In this document: piece by piece, positions 16,238 through 25,389 of the stretch | Position numbering within the stretch: position 1 is the first letter of the stretch | How the letters are laid out: each line of letters opens with the position of its first letter | Origin: Nitrospirillum amazonense | GTDB taxonomy: Bacteria > Pseudomonadota > Alphaproteobacteria > Azospirillales > Azospirillaceae | Direction of reading: 5' to 3' | Assembly: GCF_007828045.1 (NCBI RefSeq) | Contig: NZ_VITN01000013.1 | Coordinates: 124,001-188,000, forward strand | Length of the DNA: 64,000 nt | Notes under the pieces: model-generated | Databases searched by the model: none | What the model was told of the DNA's origin: nothing | What the model saw: the letters and a program-made list of their open reading frames with translations, nothing else | Made by a program: the position numbers and the translations under genes

Positions 16238-18694
16238 TTACTTGTCCTTGCGGGCCCGGGCGAAGGCGTCGGCCAGGGCGCCGCCGAAGGCGTTGCCGAA
16301 GCTGCCGCCGCGCGATTCCTGGGCCTTGCCGCCGCCCTGGTTGGGACGGCCGCCGCCCGGCTTGCGGTCACGCTCATTGCCCTTGGGACCATTGCCCGGC
16401 GCACCCTGAGGGCGGCTGCCGCTGGTACCGCGATTGTCGTTGCGGTTCCCGGGGCGGGTGTCGTCCTGGCCCCCCTGGGCGCGGCTACCGCCGTTGCCGG
16501 CCGGACGGGCCGCCTGTTCCTCCAGCCGCATGGTCAGGGCGACGCGGCGGCGCTTCAAGTCCACCTCCAGCACCTTGACCTTGACGATGTCACCGGCAGT
16601 GACGACGGCATGCGGATCCTTCACGAACTTGCCGGCCAACTGGCTGATGTGCACCAGGCCGTCCTGGTGCACGCCCACGTCGACGAAGGCGCCGAAGGCG
16701 GTGACGTTGGTGACCACGCCTTCCAGCACCATGCCGGGCTGCAGGTCCTTCAGTTCCTCCACGCCGTCCTTGAAGGCGGCGGTCTTGAACTCGGGGCGCG
16801 GGTCGCGGCCGGGCTTCTCCAGTTCCTTAAGGATATCCTCGACCGTTGGGATACCGAAACGATCGTCGGCATAGTCGGCCGGATCCAGGCTGCGCAGGAA
16901 GGGCACGTCGCCGATCAGCGTGGCCAGGGTGCGCCCGGTCTTGGCCAGGATGCGCTCCACCACCGCATAGGACTCGGGGTGTACAGCGGACCCATCCAGG
17001 GCGGTGTCGCCGTCGCGGATGCGCAGGAAGCCGGCGGCCTGTTCGAAGGCCTTGGGGCCCAGGCGTGACACGTCCAGCAACTGGCGGCGGCTGCGGAAGG
17101 CGCCGTTGGTGTCGCGATAGTCCACGATATTGCGGGCGATGCTGTCGCTCAGGCCCGACACCCGGGCCAGCAGGGGCACCGAGGCGGTGTTGAGGTCCAC
17201 GCCCACGCCGTTCACGCAATCCTCGACCACGGCGTCCAGGGTGCGGGCCAGCTTGGCGGGGCTGACGTCATGCTGGTACTGGCCGACGCCGATGGACTTG
17301 GGGTCGATCTTCACCAGCTCGGCCAGCGGGTCCTGCAGGCGCCGCGCGATGGAGACGGCGCCGCGCAGGCTGACGTCCAGGTTGGGGAATTCCTTGGCCG
17401 CCACTTCCGATGCGGAATAGACCGAGGCGCCGGCCTCAGAGACCATGATCTTGGTCAGCTTCAGCTGTGGGAACTGGGCCATGACATCGGCGGCCAGCTT
17501 GTCCGTCTCGCGCGACGCCGTGCCGTTGCCGATGGCGATCAGGCCGACATTGTGCCGGCCGGCTAGGGCCGCCAGCGTGGCGATGGAGCCGGCCCAGTCG
17601 CGCCGCGGCTCATGCGGATAAATGACGGCCGTTTCCAGCAGCTTGCCGGTGGCGTCCACCACGGCGACCTTCACGCCGGTGCGGATGCCCGGATCCAGGC
17701 CCAGGGTGGCGCGCTGGCCGGCGGGCGGCGCCAGCAGCAGGCCCTTCAGGTTGCGGCCGAAGACGGCGATGGCCTCATCCTCCGCCCGGTCGCGCACCGT
17801 GCCCATCAGGTCCAGTTCCAGATGCAGCGCGATCTTGGTGCGCCAGGCCCAGCGGCAGGTGTCCAACAGCCAGCGGTCGGCGGGCCGGCCCCGGTCCTGG
17901 ATGCCGAATCGGTTGGCGATGGCCGCCTCGCAGGGGTGCTGCTGGCCGGGGGCCGGGTCCTCGCCCACCTTCAGGGCCAGGTCCAGGATGCCGCCGGCGC
18001 GGCCGCGGAACAGGGCCAGGGCGCGGTGCGAGGGCAGGTTGGTCAGGGGCTCCGCCTTGTCGAAATAGTCGGAGAACTTGGCGCCCTCCTCAGCCTTGCC
18101 CTCTACGACGGTGGAGACGATGCGGCCGTGCTCCTGGCAATAACCGCGCAGGAAGCCCAGCAACTCGGCGTTCTCGCCCATGCGTTCCACCAGGATGGCG
18201 CGGGCGCCGTCCAAGGCCGCCTTGGTGTCGGCCACGCCCTTCTCGGCATCGACGTAGGGGGCGGCGCCGGTTTCCGGATCGTGGGTCGGATCGTTCAGCA
18301 GCAGGTCGGCCAGGGGCTCAAGCCCCGCCTCCCGCGCGATCATGGCCTTGGTCCGGCGCTTGGGCTTGTAGGGCAGGTACAAATCCTCCAGCCGCGTCTT
18401 GGTGTCGGCGGTGGCGATCTGGGTCTGCAACTCGGGCGTCAGCTTGCCCTGCTCCTCGATGGATTTCAGGATGGCGGCGCGCCGCTCCTCCATCTCACGC
18501 AGGTAGCGCAGGCGTTCATCCAGGGTGCGCAGTTGCGTGTCATCCAGGCCGCCGGTCGCCTCCTTGCGGTAGCGGGCGATGAAGGGCACGGTCGAGCCTT
18601 CGTCCAGCAGGGCGACCGCCGCCGCCACCTGTTCGGGGCGGGCGGAAAGTTCGGTGGCGATAAGGCCGACGATGCGGCGCGCGGTATCGGTCAT
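16238..18694 (-). CDS. tex: Tex family nucleic-acid-binding protein
   Basis: 818 residues, normal for Tex, an S1-domain RNA/DNA-binding protein implicated in transcription and RNA metabolism. Features in order: N-terminal helical region; the YqgF/RuvC-like fold around [18 protein letters not shown] (about 335); a helix-hairpin-helix region around [18 protein letters not shown] (about 495); and an S1 domain ([21 protein letters not shown], about 650-720). The Gly/Asn/Arg-rich tail from about 745 is disordered and longer than in E. coli YhgF; such tails often aid RNA binding. It is divergent from the yfgM-like operon across a long intergenic region. Confidence 0.95.
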   Translation of the reverse strand: MTDTARRIVGLIATELSARPEQVAAAVALLDEGSTVPFIARYRKEATGGLDDTQLRTLDERLRYLREMEERRAAILKSIEEQGKLTPELQTQIATADTKTRLEDLYLPYKPKRRTKAMIAREAGLEPLADLLLNDPTHDPETGAAPYVDAEKGVADTKAALDGARAILVERMGENAELLGFLRGYCQEHGRIVSTVVEGKAEEGAKFSDYFDKAEPLTNLPSHRALALFRGRAGGILDLALKVGEDPAPGQQHPCEAAIANRFGIQDRGRPADRWLLDTCRWAWRTKIALHLELDLMGTVRDRAEDEAIAVFGRNLKGLLLAPPAGQRATLGLDPGIRTGVKVAVVDATGKLLETAVIYPHEPRRDWAGSIATLAALAGRHNVGLIAIGNGTASRETDKLAADVMAQFPQLKLTKIMVSEAGASVYSASEVAAKEFPNLDVSLRGAVSIARRLQDPLAELVKIDPKSIGVGQYQHDVSPAKLARTLDAVVEDCVNGVGVDLNTASVPLLARVSGLSDSIARNIVDYRDTNGAFRSRRQLLDVSRLGPKAFEQAAGFLRIRDGDTALDGSAVHPESYAVVERILAKTGRTLATLIGDVPFLRSLDPADYADDRFGIPTVEDILKELEKPGRDPRPEFKTAAFKDGVEELKDLQPGMVLEGVVTNVTAFGAFVDVGVHQDGLVHISQLAGKFVKDPHAVVTAGDIVKVKVLEVDLKRRRVALTMRLEEQAARPAGNGGSRAQGGQDDTRPGNRNDNRGTSGSRPQGAPGNGPKGNERDRKPGGGRPNQGGGKAQESRGGSFGNAFGGALADAFARARKDK

Positions 18695-18813
18695 GGCGGC
18701 TTTGAATCAGGCGTGGTGGCAGCGCGGGAGCCCCCGGGCGGGGGACCCAGGCTCATTACCGCGACGCGGCGTGGATCGCCAGTCTTTGCTGCGCCTACTC
18801 CCTCGGACGGGGA

Positions 18814-18822
18814 TTATCCACC
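18814..18822 (+). promoter_or_regulatory. DnaA-box-like site (one mismatch)
   Basis: TTATCCACC, one mismatch from the DnaA consensus TTATCCACA, 145 bases from a perfect box in the same orientation. Confidence 0.35.
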
Positions 18823-18966
18823 TTTCGGGCAGGGAATCGGGCCGGTCGCCCACGCACCACCGATGGCTGTTTCAGGGCATCCGCCACTATTCCTGGGGCG
18901 TCTTGCCGGCCGGCCTTTCTCTTTCGGATAGGGGAGGGACGTTTTTCCGTGTGTCACTCCACAGAC

Positions 18967-18975
18967 TTATCCACA
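18967..18975 (+). promoter_or_regulatory. Perfect DnaA box
   Basis: TTATCCACA matches the strict DnaA consensus and lies next to an AT-rich patch in the tex-yfgM intergenic region. The match is certain; a role in replication is inference. Confidence 0.45.
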
Positions 18976-19097
18976 GGACCGGATTATTTCGCGGGGCAAA
19001 AACAACGGACCGATAGGAAATGCCCTCTCCGCCCGTGCCAAGGGCGATTGATTTAATCTATGCTGCCCGCCCGGCCGCGATTGGCGGGGCGACGCCG

Positions 19098-19139
19098 CTG
19101 GCCTTCAGGGGATGACGGGCAGGGGATGGCGGGCAGGGG
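19098..19139 (+). repeat. Imperfect 14-bp tandem repeat
   Basis: About three units of the pattern ggggatgacgggca (starts at 19098, 19112, 19126), the last degenerate, 105 bases before the yfgM-like start. Confidence 0.75.
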
Positions 19140-19243
19140 ATTGGGGGACATTCGATCCGGACTTTCCTTGACCGTCACGCGCCCCTCTGGTATCGGCGCG
19201 GATTGCTGTTATGGTGCCGGCCTCGGTGTCGAAGAGTGAGCTG

Positions 19244-19900
19244 ATGAGCGATATTTTTCGCGAGGTCGATGACGACCTTCGCCGTGAACGACTGGAAAAA
19301 CTGTGGCGCCAGGTGGGGCCTTACCTGTTGGCGGGGGCTGTGGCCATCCTGGCGGGCACGGCCGCCTACGTGGCTTGGGACCAGTACCGCACCCGCCAGG
19401 CGATCGAGCGCACCAGCGCCCTGATATCCGCCACGGAAAAGGTGTCGCCCGCGATTGAGAGCGGCAACGCCAAGGACGCGCTGGCCGCCCTGGCGGCGGT
19501 GACGCCCAAGCTGGGGGGCGCGCCGGCCACGCTGGCCCGTCTGCAGGAGGCCGGGCTGAAGGCCGCCAGCGGCGATGCCGCCGGCGCCATTGCCATCTAC
19601 GACCAGATCGCCGGCAGCGCCGACAACGATCCGCTGTTCCGCGATCTGGCGCAGATCCTGGCCGTGATGCAGCAGGTGGATACCGGCAACCCCGCGCAGC
19701 TGCAGTCCCGCATCGCGGGCCTGACCAAGGGGCCGTGGCGCTACACCGCGCAGGAGCTGTCGGGCCTGCTGTATCTGCGTGCCAACGACCTGGCCAAGGC
19801 CAGGGAGATTTTCCAGTCCCTGTCCGTCGATCCGGCCGCACCCCAGGGCGTCCGCGCCCGCGCCGCCGATCTCGTCGCCCTCTACGCCGAGCAGAAATGA
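19244..19900 (+). CDS. YfgM-like tetratricopeptide-fold membrane protein
   Basis: 218 residues from the ATG at 19244 (MSDIFREVDDDLRRERLEKL), which has a gaagagtg site; the frame extends to 19211. A short cytoplasmic head, one membrane segment (about 26-45) and a periplasmic helical-repeat domain match the YfgM/TPR_21 family (in E. coli an ancillary SecYEG/PpiD partner encoded just before bamB). The same order holds here: its stop overlaps the bamB start (ATGA). Confidence 0.88.
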   Translation: MSDIFREVDDDLRRERLEKLWRQVGPYLLAGAVAILAGTAAYVAWDQYRTRQAIERTSALISATEKVSPAIESGNAKDALAALAAVTPKLGGAPATLARLQEAGLKAASGDAAGAIAIYDQIAGSADNDPLFRDLAQILAVMQQVDTGNPAQLQSRIAGLTKGPWRYTAQELSGLLYLRANDLAKAREIFQSLSVDPAAPQGVRARAADLVALYAEQK

Positions 19901-21327
19901 CCAACAAGAACGCCGTCACCGGCTTGCCCTCCACCGAGGCCTTCGCCCGTGCCCCCGCCGCCCGGCCGTCGTCCACCCGCCCCATGCGGGTCCGCCGTGC
20001 CGTCGGCCTCAGCACCGCGCTGGTGGCCTGCATGCTGCTGACCGGCTGCGGCATGTTCGATTGGCTGGGTTTCGGCGATGACAACAAGCCGAAGGAAAAG
20101 CTGGCGGGCAACCGCATCTCGGTGCTGCAGCTGGACCAGCAGATCGAGCCGGACAGCCAGGCCCAGTCCAAGCAGGTGACCCTGCCGGACGCGGTGACCA
20201 ACACCGACTGGGCCCAGCCTGGTGGCAACGCGGCCCACAATCCGGGCCACGTCGCGCTGCCCAAGACCCTGAAAGAGGCCTGGAAGGTCAGCATCGAGGG
20301 CTCCTCCAGCGATAACCGGCTGCTGGACGGCCCGGTCGTCTCCGAGGGCAAGGTCTATCTGCTGGACACCGACTTCGTGCTGCACGCCTTTGATGAGGCC
20401 ACCGGCAAGAAGATCTGGGACAGCGAGATGAAGCGGCCGGATCAGGAAGGCTCCGCCATGGGGGGCGGTGTCGCGGTTGGCGACGGCGCGGTGTTCGTCA
20501 CCACCGGTTACGGCGAAGCCATCAAGGTCGATCCCAAGGACGGCAAGGTCACCTGGCGGCAGCGTATCGCCGCCCCCATCCGCTCTGGCCCCACGGTCGC
20601 CGGCGGCCGCGTGTTCGTCGTGACCATCGATAACCAGTGCATCGTCCTGGCCTCCAACAACCGCGTTTTGCAGTGGACGCACGCCGGTTTCCCGGAGCCG
20701 GCGGCCCTGCTGGGCGGCGCCAGCGCCGCGGTCGAGAACGACATCACCATCATCCCCTATTCCTCGGGTGAGCTGTACGCCCTGCGTGTCGACAACGGCC
20801 ATCCGGCGTGGAGCGACAACTTGGCGTCGTCGCGCCGGGGCGCCAACCTGGCCAACCTGGCGGACATCAAGGGCCTGCCCGTGGTGGATCGCGGGCTTGT
20901 CTATGCCATCAGCTATTCCGGCCGCATGGTCGCCATCGACCAGCGCACCGGCCAGCACGTCTGGGAACAGGACGTGGGCGGCCAGAACCAGCCGGCCTTG
21001 GTCGGCGACTGGGTGTTTGTCGTGAACAACGAGGCCCAGCTGGTCGCGCTGACGCGCGACACCGGCCGTGTCCGCTGGATCAAGCAGTTGGAACGCTGGG
21101 AGAATCCGGAGAAGCGCAAGGATCCGATTAACTGGGTTGGTCCTATCGCAGCCGGTGGACGCTTGATTATGGCCAACAGCCTGGGGCAGGTTGTGGAAGC
21201 GTCGCCCACCAACGGCGACATCCTCAACAAGATGGAGTTCGACGACCCGATCAGCGTTGCCCCCATTGTGGTCAACAACACCCTGTTTGTGCTGACGGAC
21301 GACGGCGATCTCTTCGCGTATCGATAA
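19897..21327 (+). CDS. bamB: Outer membrane protein assembly factor BamB
   Basis: Lipoprotein of the BAM complex that inserts beta-barrels in the outer membrane. 476 residues with a lipobox LLTGC (Cys51), then an eight-bladed PQQ-like beta-propeller with repeats such as GKVYLLDTDFVLHAFDEATGK and WEQDVGGQNQPALVGDWVFV. The N-terminus before the signal sequence is long; an ATG at 19984 (MRVRRAVGLST) gives a standard lipoprotein signal and may be the true start, though the 19897 start is coupled to the upstream stop. It precedes der, the widespread yfgM-bamB-der order. Confidence 0.92.
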   Translation: MTNKNAVTGLPSTEAFARAPAARPSSTRPMRVRRAVGLSTALVACMLLTGCGMFDWLGFGDDNKPKEKLAGNRISVLQLDQQIEPDSQAQSKQVTLPDAVTNTDWAQPGGNAAHNPGHVALPKTLKEAWKVSIEGSSSDNRLLDGPVVSEGKVYLLDTDFVLHAFDEATGKKIWDSEMKRPDQEGSAMGGGVAVGDGAVFVTTGYGEAIKVDPKDGKVTWRQRIAAPIRSGPTVAGGRVFVVTIDNQCIVLASNNRVLQWTHAGFPEPAALLGGASAAVENDITIIPYSSGELYALRVDNGHPAWSDNLASSRRGANLANLADIKGLPVVDRGLVYAISYSGRMVAIDQRTGQHVWEQDVGGQNQPALVGDWVFVVNNEAQLVALTRDTGRVRWIKQLERWENPEKRKDPINWVGPIAAGGRLIMANSLGQVVEASPTNGDILNKMEFDDPISVAPIVVNNTLFVLTDDGDLFAYR

Positions 21328-21339
21328 GGCGTTTTAGTT

Positions 21340-22728
21340 ATGGCGAGTCCCCGCCGCTTGACGGTCGCTATCATCGGCCGGCCCAATGTCGGCAAGTCGA
21401 CTCTGTTCAATCGACTTGCCGGTAAGAAGCTGGCCATTGTCGACGATACCCCGGGCGTCACCCGGGACTGGCGATCCGCCGACGGCTATCTGGCCGGCAT
21501 CGAGCTGACGGTGGTGGACACCGCCGGCCTGGAAGAGGCGTTCGACGACAGTCTGGAGGCGCGCATGCGCCGCCAGACGGAACGCGCGATCGAACGGGCC
21601 GACGTCGGCCTGTTCATCGTGGACGCCCGTGCCGGCATCACGCCGCTGGACCGCCACTTCGCTGCCTGGCTGCGCAAGGGCAAGACGCCCATCATCCTGG
21701 TGGCCAACAAGTGCGAGGGCAACGCCGGCAAGCCCGGGCTCATGGAATGCTATGAGCTGGGGCTGGGCGATCCCGTGCCCCTGTCCGCCGAGCATGGCGA
21801 GGGCATGGCCGACCTGGTGGACGCCCTGACCCCCTACCTGCCCCCCGCCGAGCCGGAGGAAGAGGAGGAGGAGGCCGAAGGCCCCCTGGACGACGAGGCG
21901 GCCGAGGCCCGGGACAACGCCAAGCCCCTGCAACTGGCCATCGTTGGCCGGCCCAACGTGGGCAAGTCCACCCTGCTGAACAGCTTGCTGGGGGAGGAGC
22001 GTGTGCTGACCGGTCCCGAGGCCGGCATGACCCGTGACGCCATCGCGGCGGAGTGGACGTGGCGCGACCGGCCGGTGAAGCTGGTCGATACCGCCGGCCT
22101 GCGCCGCCGCGCCCGCGTGGAAGACAAGCTGGAAAAACTGGCGGTGGCCGACACCCTGCGGGTCGTGCGCATGGCCCACGTGGTGGTGTTGGTGCTGGAT
22201 GCCGATGCCATCCTGGACAAGCAGGACCTGACCATCGCCCGCCAGGTGATCGAGGAAGGCCGCGGCCTGGTCATCGCCGTCAACAAGTGGGACGCCGTGG
22301 CCAACCGCGCCGAGGCCCTGCAGCAGCTGAGCGATCGGCTGGAGACGTCGCTGCCGCAGGTGCGGGGCATTCCCACCATCACCATTTCCGCCCTGAAGCA
22401 GCAGAAGCTGGACGTGCTGCTGGACGCGGCGTTCGAGGTCTACCGCCTGTGGAACCGCCGCATCCCCACGGCCCAGCTGAACCGCTGGCTGCAGGGCATG
22501 CTGGAATCGCACCCGCCGCCCCTGGTGGACGGCCGCCGTCTGAAAATCCGCTACATGACCCAGGTGAAGGCCCGCCCGCCAACCTTCGCCCTGTTCAGCA
22601 GCCGCCCGGTGGAAATTCCGGAACATTACACGCGCTACCTGATCAACGGCCTGCGCGAGACGTTCAAGCTGCCGGCCGTTCCCCTGCGCTTCCTGCTGCG
22701 CAAGGGCAGCGACAACCCGTTCGACTGA
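21340..22728 (+). CDS. der: Ribosome-associated GTPase Der (EngA)
   Basis: Essential GTPase for 50S ribosomal subunit maturation. 462 residues with two tandem GTPase domains: the first GRPNVGKST at 12-20 with DTAGL, and the second GRPNVGKST near 206 with DTAGL and NKWD, followed by a KH-like C-terminal domain. The domain linker is strongly acidic (EEEEEEAE). It ends the yfgM-bamB-der operon; a strong terminator follows. Confidence 0.96.
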   Translation: MASPRRLTVAIIGRPNVGKSTLFNRLAGKKLAIVDDTPGVTRDWRSADGYLAGIELTVVDTAGLEEAFDDSLEARMRRQTERAIERADVGLFIVDARAGITPLDRHFAAWLRKGKTPIILVANKCEGNAGKPGLMECYELGLGDPVPLSAEHGEGMADLVDALTPYLPPAEPEEEEEEAEGPLDDEAAEARDNAKPLQLAIVGRPNVGKSTLLNSLLGEERVLTGPEAGMTRDAIAAEWTWRDRPVKLVDTAGLRRRARVEDKLEKLAVADTLRVVRMAHVVVLVLDADAILDKQDLTIARQVIEEGRGLVIAVNKWDAVANRAEALQQLSDRLETSLPQVRGIPTITISALKQQKLDVLLDAAFEVYRLWNRRIPTAQLNRWLQGMLESHPPPLVDGRRLKIRYMTQVKARPPTFALFSSRPVEIPEHYTRYLINGLRETFKLPAVPLRFLLRKGSDNPFD

Positions 22729-22778
22729 CCAGGCGGCCAGTTCTAGTGGCCCGGTTATTGGGATTGATTGCCCATCGT

Positions 22779-22811
22779 AAAAAGGGAAGTGGTCATCCGC
22801 TTCCCTTTTTT
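22779..22811 (+). terminator. Rho-independent terminator after der
   Basis: Stem aaaaagggaag (22779-22789) with cttcccttttt (22800-22810), 10-base loop, ending in a run of six T. It lies 51 bases after the der stop. Confidence 0.85.
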
Positions 22812-22937
22812 GTTGGAACGCGCGTGAGGGGGGCGGCTTTTCTATTTTCTTCTGGGGACGGGGGGGATCGCCTATAGTGTCGTTGGAAGTCGAATCCGGG
22901 CCGCCGGGTCGCGAGGCTGGGGACGCAGGGCTGGGAC

Positions 22938-24146
22938 ATGGGATTGAAATTCCGCAGCTGCAAGTTTGAGCTGCTGGGCCTGGAAGAGGGCCGCTGGACC
23001 ATCCTTTTCATTGGCGACACCGAGGAAATGGCGGTGGCCGAGGCCAACCGCCGGCTGGCCCAGGGCAAGCTGAAGGCCGTGCGCGTCATGGCCGTGCGCA
23101 CGGTCATGAACGCCTTTCCCACCGGCACCCTGGTGTTCGAGAAGACCGCGCCCGAGGTGGTCAAGCCCAGCGTGCTGCGCGAGGCGCCGGATGGCACGCC
23201 GCTCTGCTCCGCGCCGGAGGATCTGTACGGCCGCCAGTCGCGCCGCGCCATCGCGCTGATCTTGAGGGATTACCTGACGCGCCAGCAGATCAGCCCGACC
23301 GAGCTTTTGCACGGTGCCACCCACCTCCGCCGATTGCAGGACACCGGCGCCATGTTGCAGGCGGCCCTGCACAAGGCGGCCACGGTACAGTCCAAGGTGA
23401 CGGGCCAAAATGCCCGCGCCCGTATCGCCGACCTGGACCGCTATGTCGATGCCGTCGCCCAGAAGGCCCGCGATTTCCAGGCGAACAGCCGCAAGTGGTC
23501 CGTGCCCCTGAACGGCGGCGCGGCGGAGCTCAGCGCCGCGGTGGAGCGGCTGGTGGGACCGGAAGGCCACGACCATGCCTTCTACAGCCTGCTGACCGTA
23601 CGCCTGGCGGGCATCCGCACCCTGGGCGGCAAGCTGGAGGAGGTGATGCGGTTGGCCACGCCGGAAACGCCCTGGCGATTGCAGGAAATGCTGGGCGGCA
23701 TCGCCGCCGACCTCCTGCGTTTTTCCGACGTCATCCAGGACCTGTTCGGCAACCAGCGCTGCCTGTCCGATTTTCTGATCGCGCTGACCGACCTGTTGCG
23801 CGACCCGGCGGCCGTAGCGGCGAAGGCTGAGGCTGAAAGCAAGGTGCCCACGCCCATGGGCCTGCTGGCCAAGTTGCTGGCCGATGACCGGCTGCCGGAG
23901 GGCCGGGAAGTGTTGCTGGAATGGCTGACCACGGAGCTGGCCAGCGAGCATCCGCTGAACCGTCACGACCCCAAGAGCGAAGGCAGCGAGCTTACCCGTG
24001 TCGCCGTGGCGCTGACGGCCAATGGCGCCATCGTCGGGGGAGAGGTCGTGGAACAGGCGCTGGCGGCGCGCCGGCTGATCCAGCGCCAGCAGACCCTGCG
24101 CGGCGAGGGCCTGCATATGATCGCCGACAGTCTCAAGCCGAACTGA
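22938..24146 (+). CDS. Conserved protein of unknown function
   Basis: 402 residues, soluble, no signal peptide. The first 60 residues look like a small alpha/beta domain (KFELLGLEEGRWTILFIGDT, then a helix EEMAVAEANRRLAQGK). The remainder is helical with a central hydrophobic stretch (AFYSLLTVRLAGIRTLGGKLEEV) and no recognised catalytic motif. I do not recognise the family. It is a single-gene unit between the der terminator and convergent sciP. Confidence 0.7.
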   Translation: MGLKFRSCKFELLGLEEGRWTILFIGDTEEMAVAEANRRLAQGKLKAVRVMAVRTVMNAFPTGTLVFEKTAPEVVKPSVLREAPDGTPLCSAPEDLYGRQSRRAIALILRDYLTRQQISPTELLHGATHLRRLQDTGAMLQAALHKAATVQSKVTGQNARARIADLDRYVDAVAQKARDFQANSRKWSVPLNGGAAELSAAVERLVGPEGHDHAFYSLLTVRLAGIRTLGGKLEEVMRLATPETPWRLQEMLGGIAADLLRFSDVIQDLFGNQRCLSDFLIALTDLLRDPAAVAAKAEAESKVPTPMGLLAKLLADDRLPEGREVLLEWLTTELASEHPLNRHDPKSEGSELTRVAVALTANGAIVGGEVVEQALAARRLIQRQQTLRGEGLHMIADSLKPN

Positions 24147-24194
24147 CGCAGGCAGCCCAAAGCCGCCCGGGAGAGGCGCCTTTGGGAAGGGCGC

Positions 24195-24551
24195 TCAGCC
24201 CGCGGCCGCCAAGGGATCCTGGTCGTCGGCGCCGTCCATGCCGCGGCGGTAATCCTGCAGGCGGGTGGTGCGCAGGGCCCGGGGGCCGTGGGCATCGATC
24301 AGCCGCTGCCACGACAGGAACTCTTCCTCCGACAAGGTATAACGCGCGCATGCCTCCTGCATGGTCAGCAGGCCGCTGCGCACCCCGTCCACCACCTGGG
24401 CCTTGCGCCGCATCACCCATCGCTTGGTGTCGGGCGGCGGAAGGTCATCCAGGGTCAGGCCTCTGCCCTGCGCGGAGGCCTTGGCCGCATGACGACCGAT
24501 CCCCCCGTTAAACGGCGCGCGGGGGCCGCGTCCGGCTTCCTGTGCCGACAT
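24195..24551 (-). CDS. sciP: CtrA inhibitor SciP (DUF1153)
   Basis: 118 residues. The conserved DUF1153 region covers about 33-105 and includes LPPPDTKRWVMRRKAQVVD, a helix-turn-helix-like EACARYTLSEEEFLSWQRLID, and the end RTTRLQDYRRG. In Caulobacter SciP represses CtrA-activated genes and couples flagellar assembly to the cell cycle. Here the N-terminus is about 25 residues longer and ends in a variable tail. It lies 121 bases downstream of flgD on the same strand, so it may be expressed from the sigma-54 fliK promoter as well as from its own. Confidence 0.92.
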   Translation of the reverse strand: MSAQEAGRGPRAPFNGGIGRHAAKASAQGRGLTLDDLPPPDTKRWVMRRKAQVVDGVRSGLLTMQEACARYTLSEEEFLSWQRLIDAHGPRALRTTRLQDYRRGMDGADDQDPLAAAG

Positions 24552-24671
24552 GCCTTACCTCATACGGTGCCTGTGCGCCCTGGACTCCACCAGGACCTGC
24601 AGCACCATAAGGGCGGGGGCGTTAAGAAGAGCTGAATGCCCCTATCACTTTCAGGCAGGTTCCCTTGGGTG

Positions 24672-25364
24672 CTACGCGCCGGCGAGCACGGTGGTGACAT
24701 CGCTCATGTTCACCGTCATGTCGCCCATCTGCAGGGTGGGGGTGGTGCCGGACATGTCGACGCCGGTCACCTTGCCCGCCACCTTCACGGTGGTGTCCAC
24801 CGCCTTGCCGCTGCTGTCGGTGGCGGTGACCTTCACGCTGTAGGTGCCGTCGGGCAGCACCTTGCCGGAGCTGTCCTTGCCGTCCCAGGAATAGTTGTGG
24901 GTGCCGGCGGCGCCGGACACGTCGGTGCTGCTGACCAGGGCGCCGGTGCTGTCATAGACCGACATGGTGGCGGAGGCGGCGGTACCGCCATAGGTGACGG
25001 AGACGTTGGCCGTGCTGTTCTGCAACGGGAACTTGTCGCCTTCCATCTCGACATACTTGCCCAGGTAGTTCAGCGCCTGGCTGGACTGGCCCCCGGCCAG
25101 CGTCGACTGGATGGACTTCAGCTGGTTGTTGGCTTCGATCTGCTGTTCGACCGAGCTCATCTGCACCAGCTGCTGCGTCATCTGGTTGGTGTCCATGGGC
25201 GACGTCGGGTCCTGGTTCTTCAACTGCGTGGTCAGCAGCGTCAGGAACGTCGTGTAGTTGTTCGTCAGGTCACTCAGCGGGTTGCTGGCCGGCGTGTTGC
25301 TGCCCGACGAACCGCTGGGGTTGACGTTGTTGGTGTTGCTGGAACCGCTGACGGCATCGGTCAT
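24672..25364 (-). CDS. flgD: Flagellar hook assembly protein FlgD
   Basis: Hook cap protein that directs polymerisation of hook subunits. 230 residues. The N-terminal region has the typical LTNNYTTFLTLLTTQLKNQDPTSP, MDTNQMTQQLVQMSSVEQQ and LGKYVEMEG. The C-terminal part has the FlgD Tudor/Ig-like domains with YSWDGKDSSGKVLPDGTY. It begins 25 bases after the fliK stop, so fliK-flgD is an operon, as in many alphaproteobacteria. Confidence 0.95.
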   Translation of the reverse strand: MTDAVSGSSNTNNVNPSGSSGSNTPASNPLSDLTNNYTTFLTLLTTQLKNQDPTSPMDTNQMTQQLVQMSSVEQQIEANNQLKSIQSTLAGGQSSQALNYLGKYVEMEGDKFPLQNSTANVSVTYGGTAASATMSVYDSTGALVSSTDVSGAAGTHNYSWDGKDSSGKVLPDGTYSVKVTATDSSGKAVDTTVKVAGKVTGVDMSGTTPTLQMGDMTVNMSDVTTVLAGA

Positions 25365-25389
25365 GATCGCTACTCCCTCAAATCTATCG

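Larger units (their letters stand above)
18695..19243. other. Long intergenic region with DnaA-box-like sites
   Basis: 549 bases between divergent tex and the yfgM-like gene, with no supported gene. It contains one perfect DnaA consensus TTATCCACA (18967-18975), one near match TTATCCACC (18814-18822), AT-rich patches near 18978-19005 and 19048-19062, and an imperfect 14-bp tandem repeat (19098-19139). It could be a regulatory region or an initiation site; see findings. Confidence 0.5.

Noticed and set aside
19205-19220. GG-N10-GC sequence on the minus strand resembling sigma-54
   Set aside because: The -24 core is CGGCAC and the -12 is CAGC, both poor, and no minus-strand gene starts nearby.
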